Under the pieces are notes generated by a model that saw only the letters and a list, made by a program, of their open reading frames with translations, searched no databases and was not told where the DNA came from. The translations under genes and the position numbers were made by a program. From Gymnopilus junonius (Eukaryota > Basidiomycota > Agaricomycetes > Agaricales > Galerinaceae), in assembly GCA_015501075.1 (NCBI GenBank), contig JADNYJ010000287.1, positions 1 through 41,740 of the forward strand: a DNA stretch of 41,740 nt. Direction: 5' to 3'. Position 1 is the stretch's first letter. Each line of letters opens with the position of its first letter. Below, one piece after another: positions 33,560 to 41,740 of this stretch.

Positions 33560-36500
33560 TAGAATGTTGATCTGGATCCAGAAGGATATGCAGTCTGTCC
33601 AGAATGCAAAACATGTATCCATTGTGGGCCAGTAGGACTGTCAAACCTTTTCAAACATCATATAGGCTCAAAGGCCTGCAAAAAGGTGAAGGGTAAACAT
33701 GTTAAAGACAAAAAGAAGATGAAGAACACATAAATCATCAGCTTTCTCAAATGCAGGGTCCCAAATGCTACACCTGTTCCTTCAACAGTCCCAAGTCCAG
33801 CAATCATCCATGGGCAGAGATTGGCAGCAGCTCCAGCCTCCCAAGAGAGTGAGGGCAATGGTACACCATCTACAAAGACCACATTATCAGCCATTCCCCC
33901 TCAGGATCCAGTTGCGGGTAGCCTCTTGGAATGTCTACAAGCACTTATTGACAACCTACCAAATGACATCCCTGAAGCAACAGTGTATGATTGGCTCACA
34001 GTTTTCAAAGGTCACCCAGAGCAATTTGATGATCCCAGCTTGGATCCCAGCAATCTGTGGGAGATGTTGTTGAATAAGCAAATGAAGTCAGTCTTGGGCT
34101 GGGGAACAGAGGGAGACATGATGAACCTTATTCACAAGGGTAGAAGAGGATTGGATAGGCTCTTCAATTTTGTGAAGTACTTCATTGTGAAGCGCAGGGT
34201 TAGCGAGGATCTATTTGAAGGGAAATTATCACATCTCATGGATGCAATTGATGAACTGTGAGTTGAAAACCTGTTGATGACTGAAAGTGTATACTCAAAA
34301 AAACCTAGCAACAATATGAAACCTGGCCCCAGGATTATTCCCAGCCAGACTTATCCATTGCCTGATCAGAGCATGATGCACACTCAAGGGAATTTGCAAG
34401 GGCAGCCCAAAGTTATCGATGTGGATTCATTTGAATATGAAGATACCCTGCAATGAAGTAACTTTGCATCAGCTATGCTATGCAAAGGATATGTTCTTCT
34501 TTTTTCAGATGGGAAATCACCTCACAGTTGCTATCCCTTTGCTCTGCATGACACTCTTGTTCTTCCTTGGGACTATGCAGTGCATAACAGGATTATGACA
34601 CTCTTCACAAGGAATTGTATGACATGGACCAAAGGCAGAGCAAGATCCTGTGGTCCTTGTCAGAGGCTCATACAGAACCTTACATTAAAAGGAATAATTA
34701 CCCACATTGAAGACAGTGTGCATGCAAATGCCAACTATGTGTATCATGGATTCAGAGGGCTACATGATGTCCTTCAATGAAAAAACCACCAAATCAAGTT
34801 CTATCATTTTTGAAGTCTGAACCAGGCCAAGAAACTGTTGGGGAAGGCAGTGGCATTAGCTGATCAAAAGTGGCTGCTGATGGCAGTTGCTAGCAGGGAT
34901 GTTCATCAAGTGGATTGGCTCATTAATATTGGTCTTCATCAGAAGAAGGGAGTATGTGTGCTTCTTGCATCTGTCATGGCAGCAGCACAGGGTCATTACC
35001 ACCCCAAAAGTTTCACAGAAGAAGAGGATATGCATGTGATCCTGCTGTGGAGATTAGGAGGAAATTGAGTGGCTGAAATTCTTCATCAATCCCAGGGCAC
35101 ACCTAGCATAAGCTATCTCCAAAGCTGATCTACTGTCCCCCCATCATCCCATCTCATGCAAAACCCACTGCTGATCAAGTATTGAAAAATGTCGAGGCAA
35201 CTCTAGAGGGTGTCCTAGATGTCATTCACAGTCAAATGAAAGGAAAAGCAGTTCATACTTTGGTGATGTTTGATGAGCTGGCCACAGAAAAAAGGATCCA
35301 TTGGGATCCCAAGAGCAACTTCTTGCTAGGCATCTGCAGGCAGCATGCCAGTGAAAACAAGCTTCAATTTCTGAATGAACAAGTATTGGAGGAGTTGTTT
35401 GCAAACCTCAACATGGGGAAGGTGCATTATGCAGTGGAGGTGAGAGTTCAATGTTCATATTTGGTTCCATTAGGAAACTCTGGTCCATTTAAGGTATCAA
35501 TCTATTTTTAGGCAACAATTGGCGCACTTGGGATCCTCTGCAAGGATAACCACATTTACCCTGGCGGCCTGTTCTTATCTCGGGTGACTGTAAATGTGAA
35601 ACTGGGGAAGAGCATGCTAAAGTTATTCAGACAGTTCTCGATGGTGATAGGGTACCTACCTGGTTACCCATGAATTTCTCAATTTTACTATATTTATGCA
35701 CTAAATATATCATTAATGATCCCAGATAACACATCTAATACAAGGGTATTAAGAGTAGGCAGTATGACCTCGTACTGGCCAACTAAAGATGGGGTGGCTA
35801 TTATGAAACTACTATCAATAGCATGACAGTAGTAACTGAGTAATGACCTAGGACTAGGTCTATTCAGTAAGCTCAGAGGCACCTATAACGAAGGTTACCA
35901 AAGATCTAAATGGGACCTAGTAATACACTCGAGTCATTAACTATCAAGAGGGGCATTGCTGATATGTGATGATACCCAAGACCTGATAATAGTGTGAACC
36001 TCTAAATATGGAGGTAGCCCAGAATATCTAAATAACTTGCATAAGGAAATATGGTGATTAGCGTGGAAACTGTAGGCGTGTTCCCAGGAGCAACCCATCC
36101 AATAATAGATATGGCTTAAGTGGGAGATAGTCCACCCACCGGCCTGGCACCACGATGGTGCAATAGCTCGAGGCCTAGCATCTAGACTAAATAGTGCGTC
36201 ATTATTCTGATGATAAGACCACCAGCCAAATTAATCAGACCTAACTGAGTGGACAGTTTCCCCATCACTCAAAAGTACATTAGTAAAATAGTGTGCCAAT
36301 TTAGGCACGGACCTGCCGAGCAGGGATAGAGTACACCCTGCAGTTTTATGCACTAATAATAGAAACTCTTTCATAGGTATAAAAGCTGTAGAAACCAGTA
36401 GAATAGGCAGGCAATCCACCCCATAGAGCGCAGATAATAGTGCGGACATGTTCAGGAGGAGTACCTCAGTGATTAAACCAGATAATTGATCATTCTGTTT

Positions 36501-39471
36501 TGTTTCATTGAAATCAATTGAAGTTGTGGCCTGTTTCATTTCGTTTTGTTGAAAGCCATTTGCATTGAGAACCCTCATTTTGTTTCATTTCATAAAAGGG
36601 TCAGAACTTGCTAAGATACTCTACTGTGTTTAGTGCAGACAGTTAAATCAAAGCACCCTGGTTAAAAGCCAACCAAAAGACTACCAAGTCACTAAGATCT
36701 TAAAATCTATCCAAGCCTCCAAACAAATTTACCTAGAGCTTGTCTCAATAGAGGTGTTTGTGAAGACAGGAGTTGAGTTTGAAGTAGAGTGTGTTGTTGT
36801 TGTTGTAGGATGATAACTAGCGTGCTAAAACTAAGAGCTCTACTCTTATGTTCACCCTTAAGCAAGAACTAGCATTTCAATGGCATCAATTCACTTCAAC
36901 AACAAACCAAACTCCACATTGTATCTATTGCCTCTGATGGTGAAATACAACACAGATCCACTTTTATTGAACTCACATTCAAGCAGATACTATCCTCACA
37001 GTCACCCATTTATCCCATCCTTCAGGCTATCAAATTTCTGAATCTTCATGTCAGAGATGACAATTTGACATGTGACAAGGACTGGAAGCATATTTTCAAG
37101 CGCTTTCAGAACTTACTTCTTCAACTGTGGGGTGTCATTATTGCTGGCTTCTGAATTACACCTGACATTATTAGAGATCACCTCAAGTCATTTGGATTAA
37201 CTGCAGATCATATCTGGTCTTTATTCAACCCAGATGATCAACAGGATGTCAAAATTGCTTTTGATCTGCTCAAGGACATCTGGACATTGCCATGTACAAC
37301 AACCAATCTTAACCCTGGATTTTTGGCAGCTCGAGAGGTGCTATGGACTCTTGGAAAACTCCTCTTCCATATGATCTTCCCATATCTATGCATTGACCTT
37401 TCCCTTTCTGAACAGATTGAACACTTAAGTGCTGCAGCTCACCTTGCTCTTGTTCTGTACAAGCTTGCCAGGAAGGATTTCATTCAAACCAACCTCTATA
37501 TTGATCTCATGATTATGATCAAGAACATACTATTTTGCATTGCCAAAGCCAAAATTGACAATCCATCTGGCCAACTGTGGATTATCCTTCTTGGTATTGA
37601 CCAACTTGAAGAACTTTTTGGGATTCTTAGAAAAATGGTCATTAATGATGCAAACTCAGATATTCTCCAACTTGTCTACCACCTGTCTGGAACTACAGAG
37701 GTATCAAATATTCTCACTAAATACCCACATTGGGACAGAACACCTCGCTGCCTCAAACTTCCAGCTCTGTCATGTGGATCCAAAGAAATTCCAGATAGTG
37801 CTGACCACATTAAACCATCATCATGGAGGGGTAATGTCAAAGTCAGATTAGTTTCACTCCAGATGTCATGGAACCATGGATGAAAGCTCATCGAAGAGGA
37901 TTGCAAATTTGCAAGCAGCATCCTCAGAGAACTAGATGAGACACCTGGGATAGACATCCTCACGCCCTCTGGAGTTCTGCTTGTGAATGTTCCACTATCA
38001 TCTGATGACATTGATGAAAGCCTGGAGAACCCCTCTCCCATCCATTTTTCCAGCACTAGTGATCCTTCTTCAACTGCTAACAGGTTGGAAGTCAAATCTC
38101 AAATTGAGGTTGAAAATGAACTCTCCGAGCTCGCTTCTATGGATGAAGCAGCTGTTCAGGGCAACAAGAGCACTTCAGTTGTTGAATGAACCCTCTTGGT
38201 TGATGGAAAACCCACTGCAAAATCAAAACTCCTTGTGAAGTACAGCAAGTACCACAAATATATGGGCTTGACAGATTGACTCTGATGTGTTCAGCAAGTT
38301 GAAAGGTTTACTAACAATAAATCTGGAAGTTCAGCTTCTGATGAAAGGGCAGCAGGGGTACTGGCAGCTGATGAAGCAGACATTTTGGTCATCTCAGACC
38401 TGATTGCTATACTTCTTTCTTCTGAGAATGCAGCTTGGCTCTGTATCAGAGAGGTAAATGGTCTAAAGGTTGATGGAAAGCCTGTTAGCTTCATTGGTCT
38501 GGACATCCTGTCAGAGCAAACCATCACTGTGTCATATCAGATGCTCAGCTTGCACCCTGCCACCAGCTGTTCTTTCTAAACATGAGCACCTCTGGGAAAT
38601 TTCTGAATCAGAGCATTCTGCAATGAAAGATATCTGGATTAGGCAGATGGTAGGGGTTTCAAAATGTACAAAGAAAGCGACCTTGATCATGTCCGAGGCT
38701 CACCACACACAGATTCCCAGAAGGTATCATCAGTTTCTCATTCTGTTCAACATGACAAGCTCACCTGGGACTTTTTTCAGCAATGACAATAGTTCAGACT
38801 CAGAAAATGACACAGATTCTGAGTCTTATTCATCAGAAATGTCAGAAGCATCTGATATGCCCAATGGTGAGGAGCCAGGTGAGAAAGCAAATGGTGAATT
38901 TGACAGAGTGGACAGAGCAGATGATGGAGAGGAAGGCAAAGTCACGGTAGGGGAGGAAGAGTTTTCCACTCACAATGCGGCAACGGTGAGAAATCCTGAG
39001 GAGATGGGTCCATTGCCCTTGCTTCCCAATGACAGCATGAGTCCCCAAACTTAATATTATACCTTTTTAGCATCACTTATGTGAATTGACAGGCCGAGAC
39101 CTGCTCTAGCATGCCGCCGAGCACTGTTGCTCAACCAGTTATTCAAATCACTCCAGAAAGTGTGCTGATTTCGAGTTCAAATGGGTGGTCGAAGTGTCAG
39201 AGAGTGACTCACTGATTTATGCTCAATGAATGCCTCTGCAAGAAGGTTATAGATCTGATGATGGATGTAGCAATTGAATGCAAAAGGGCTGGTTGTGAGA
39301 CTCAATGGGTAACTCTCTCTTATTTCTGTTATAAAAATATGGGCTGACCTGCTTTGTGCCTCAAGTATCATCTTCAATGCATGAAACTCAATTATGTACT
39401 GTGGAATTGGGTTTGTGAGGCTTGCATGGCATTGGGAATGGCAAGAAGAAGCAAGAGGTTTAAAAAATGAT
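33560..39471 (+). pseudogene. Long protein of the CAAGGG transposon, broken
   Basis: Visible segments in order. CPECKTCIHCGPVGLSNLFK with a following KHHIGSKAC, a zinc finger (about 33590-33680). LLECLQALIDNLPNDIPEAT and an LFNFVKYFIVKRRVSEDLF region (33821-34261). YPFALHDTLVLPWDYAVHN with CGPCQRLIQN (34500-34780). GKAVALADQKWLLMAVASRD (34838 on). VMFDELATEKRIHW (35260 on) with an intron near 35441-35511. LHIVSIASDGE and FNPDDQQDVKIAFDLLKDIW after the insertion. HLALVLYKL and KYPHWDRTPRC to 37880. Then a central gap near 38572, acidic SDSENDTDSESYS, and the C-terminal finger GCETQW, intron, YHLQC, WNWVCEAC. TGA stops at 34778, 34811, 35066, 37152, 37881, 38187, 38277 and 38283 mostly replace likely Arg codons. 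Probable transposase, but no DDE triad was verified. Confidence 0.7.
35646..36877. mobile_element. Insertion of about 1.23 kb inside the 6.4 kb transposon
   Basis: The host protein frame stops after VIQTVLDG near 35645 and resumes at NSLQQQTKLHIVSIASDGE near 36886. The words CGATGGT (35639-35645) and CAATGGC (36878-36884) may be a target duplication with transitions. The insert has a different texture, rich in TAGTAAT and CTAG words. The minus strand from 36578 to 35937 is one frame with a single TAA at 36231-36233; it includes LYGVDCLPILLVSTAFIPMK and WTISHLSHIYYWMGCSWEHA. Family unknown. Element type unknown. Confidence 0.5.
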
Positions 39472-39595
39472 GTCATATTTCCAAATTTAGACATGTTCCT
39501 GATTACATTAGTTAGTTAGTCCAGCCAAGGCCGACAAAACAAAAAATGTGGCCCTAGGTACCCAGTTCTAATCCTGGTGCCCCCTTGCCATCAAC

Positions 39596-41180
39596 ATATT
39601 ATTTATATTGGAATGGCAAAGCTGCCAAAATTCTTTCCCATGGATTGAAAGTCCTGGGAAATTTACCATGGGATGTTTGATGTGATAGTCGATAGAGGAT
39701 GTTCTGTATTTCGAGAGTCTGCCCCTCTGCACAGTCTGCACATCTGCACATCCACACTTGGTTGCTTACACAATAATCATGCCTGCTGTGCCACACCCAT
39801 AATTTCATTGCCCCCAGAGTCTCTCATCCTCCCTATTTACTATCCAAGACAGCTTTAATATGTAAATGGCATATATTATATATATATTATATAATTTATC
39901 TGTTCCTATGGGTTGGAAATGAAAATGAAAACTGAAGTGTGAGTGTCAATGCAACATGCACATTTGAGAAAAAAAAGGTTTTATACTGATAATTTCAGCT
40001 GGATACCAGTGTGTGTAGGTCCTTATGTAAAAAAGAAAAAAGAAAAGAAAAAAAGAAAAAGGAAAAGAAAAGGGAAGAAAGGAAAGCTGTCTCCTAGTCC
40101 CAACTATGTTGAAACCCCTTCCTGAGCTACCTAAGCAAAGCGCCCACTGTCTTACTATTCAGCACTGTGATTTTACGTACACACACAGTATTTTTATCAA
40201 ATTTCACCTGCGGTGCTGGATACTTGTGTAGATGATCAAAATGACCCTTTTCTTATGTTTTTTCTCATTGGCTGCAGAATACCCGCTTAGATATGATGTG
40301 ACCAACAGCTCTAGATTGATAAGATGAATTCTAATTGATGAGTAAACTATTATAATTTGGCTGGCTCTGGCACTGTTTCGTGCCATGCAACCCACTGCAA
40401 AATTCATTCTTTCAAAATGCACAGTTAGGTATCCCAATATTTTTATTTTACTTTACTTTATGCAATGCTAGCATGAGTACCAATGTAGCTAATAATTTTT
40501 CCTGTTCCTCCTACCTGGAGGTGAGCACAATGTGGGGTGTGTGCACTGTGCAATAGTGCCGGCTTTTGTTGTGGCTGGAGTCTGGACCCAGTCTACTGGT
40601 CACATTCTCACTTACATTATATCTAATTTCAAACTCAGAATCCGGTATCAGTATTCCCCACAGCCATGAGTAACCAGCCATAATTTCAAGGTGATACATG
40701 TATTACCATGGGTGATGGGGCAGAAAAATTTGGATCAAATGCATTTTGTTCTGCCATCCCACCCTGACACTCCAGACAGATGCATCGCTGGAGGCCATTG
40801 AGTGCAGTTCTGCTCACTACATCAGCAGTTCTTGGGGATGCTATGGCTTGCTATGGCTTGCTATGGAGCACTCTGTAGCACCGTGCCTGTGCTTGATAAA
40901 GGGGTACCCTTGCTACAGTGCTATGGGTTGCTATGGAGTGCTCCGTAACGTTACGTAGCATGCAGATTTTCCTTTTTTGGGCCTTTTTGGACCCTTAAAT
41001 CCCAGACTTTGCTGATGTAAGTTGCAACCTGAGATCAATGTTGACAAACTGTCACAAGCCTTTCAAAAACTCTTGCTTAATTAATATGTTTATATAATAC
41101 CAGCACCTGCCAAAAAACCACAAAGATGGGCAAAAGAAATCTCTTGTATTTTACGGTCAAAATGCAGGTGATGCATCAAG
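39596..41180. other. Stretch without a recognisable gene
   Basis: It contains an AT microsatellite (about 39868-39896), a purine-rich A/G run (about 40028-40085) and GCTATGG tandem words (about 40838-40938). No protein domain or intron structure recognised. Confidence 0.5.
40838..40938. repeat. GCTATGG short tandem repeats
   Basis: TGCTATGGCT occurs three times in a row, then TGCTATGGAGCACTC. A second block, GCTATGGGTTGCTATGGAGT, follows about 60 bp later. GTAACGTTAC follows at once, a 10 bp perfect palindrome. It could be an element end. Confidence 0.6.
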
Positions 41181-41640
41181 GACAGGGTGAGGCTGATGCA
41201 CTAATCACGAGAGGTGACAGCCATGATTGTCACATCCGCTTTGGGATATTTGTCAGCCTCGTGCAGACGTGCAGATGAGTGGAGGGGCAGACTCTCAAAA
41301 TTCGGAACTACTGTACTAAACCGACCAACTCTTCAGTCACGCATCACAAAGCCAGCCGAAGAGAAGAGATTTCCCTGTTTGTCACGCATCACTGAGGGCT
41401 CCGAAGAGGGTGACAGGCCAAAAAAAGAACAGCCAAAAATGGTAAAAAAAACTCGAAAAATTTCTCCCTCTACCTGTGTAGTGTTGTATACAAATGACAG
41501 CAACAAAATTTATCAATTTCAAACCATCCACCATGATTTGCAACCAGTCGAAGAGTTTTGCCTCTTTGTCACGCATCCCAGGCACCCCCAAAGAGCTGAA
41601 GAGATGGTCAAAATGTGTCATGCATCACCCCGCTGACAGT
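41181..41640 (+). other. CpG-rich block with a 140-codon ORF, unidentified
   Basis: Frame 41214-41636 is open (MTAMIVTSALGYLSASC...), rich in Lys, Arg and Glu, without a domain I know. The word GTCACGCATC occurs near 41380 and 41568, after similar GAAGAG words, so it may be a diverged internal repeat rather than a gene. CpG is frequent here, unlike the flanks. It ends exactly where the repeated intron starts at 41641. Confidence 0.3.
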
Positions 41641-41740
41641 GTTACAATGCTTTTATGTAAGTAAAACTTCGTTCTTTTAGGAGGACCTTGATGAAACGCC
41701 TGGCCGTCATGCAGCATCTCAACATTTCTGCAATCAGAGC
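41641..41740 (+). repeat. Repeat copy A, beginning (intron plus exon)
   Basis: Matches 1110-1209. 41641-41680 is the 40 bp intron (GTTACA...TTTTAG) and 41681-41740 is 20 whole codons of exon, EDLDETPGRHAASQHFCNQS. The next codon in copy B is the equivalent of window position 1, so this exon continues in frame at the start of the window. Confidence 0.93.

Larger units (their letters stand above)
33186..39587 (+). mobile_element. CAAGGG-end DNA transposon, 6402 bp
   Basis: Inverted ends: left CAAGGGGGCACCGGCATTGG, right complement CAAGGGGGCACCAGGATTAG. CCATCAAC flanks both sides exactly (33178-33185 and 39588-39595), an 8 bp target duplication. It encodes one long plus-strand gene, now broken, with an N-terminal zinc finger and a C-terminal PHD-like finger. 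The same ends and last exons occur in the 907 bp copy at 16493. A further insertion of about 1.23 kb sits inside. 8 bp duplications occur in hAT, P and some other superfamilies; I cannot assign one. Confidence 0.92.

Noticed and set aside
35646..36877. Nuclear copy of mitochondrial DNA
   Set aside because: Texture and a few words (for example YGVD near a hydrophobic run) suggested it, but no mitochondrial gene could be matched by eye, so it is kept only as a hypothesis to test.
33186..39587. Assignment of the 6.4 kb element to the KDZ superfamily
   Set aside because: The 8 bp duplication is compatible, but I did not see the characteristic KDZ motifs.
39868..39896. AT run as an origin or a terminator
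   Set aside because: A simple AT microsatellite without other signals.

Overview
The window looks like repeat-rich chromosomal DNA of a basidiomycete fungus, probably an Agaricomycete. The reasons are short 40-61 bp GT-AG introns with CTAAC-type branch sites, a DUF6818-type gene, a decayed fungal-specific transcription-factor gene, and several nested transposon families. No rRNA, tRNA, CRISPR array or bacterial-style operon is visible. Most of the window is transposons or broken genes; the one gene model with a full open frame is the DUF6818-type gene at 25864-27519 (minus strand, five exons).

Layout. 1-2750: a ~0.94 kb direct duplication carrying part of a spliced gene, plus short AT-rich repeats. 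2990-3840: a coiled-coil pseudogene split by a 578 bp hAT-like element. 4750-10230: decayed spliced genes on the minus strand, with a foldback element at 8359-8570. 10701-16433: complete Copia element A (minus strand) with 390 bp LTRs and target duplication AAAAG. 16493-17399: a 907 bp deletion derivative of a DNA-transposon family with CAAGGG ends. 18093-24206: Copia element B (minus strand) with 430 bp LTRs and target duplication CATGG; it lacks most of integrase and RT, and one LTR is split by a 1070 bp DNA transposon. 25864-27519: the DUF6818-type gene. 28350-29460: hairpins and a possible spliced gene. 30110-32905: a fungal-specific transcription-factor pseudogene on the minus strand, itself split by a 364 bp inverted-repeat element. 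33186-39587: a 6.4 kb DNA transposon with an 8 bp target duplication, the apparent long relative of the 907 bp copy. 39596-41740: mostly anonymous DNA, ending inside a copy of the first repeat.

Two window-wide points stand out. First, the last base of the window and the first base are exactly adjacent positions of one repeat, and a reading frame crosses the joint without a break. This suggests a circular or circularised contig, or a tandem unit. Second, most nonsense codons in the decayed elements are TGA at places where Arg fits, and the LTRs of element B differ almost only by transitions at CpG. This points to long-term cytosine-methylation damage. The younger pieces (the 1070 bp element, the DUF6818-type gene, the block at 41181-41640) keep their CpGs.
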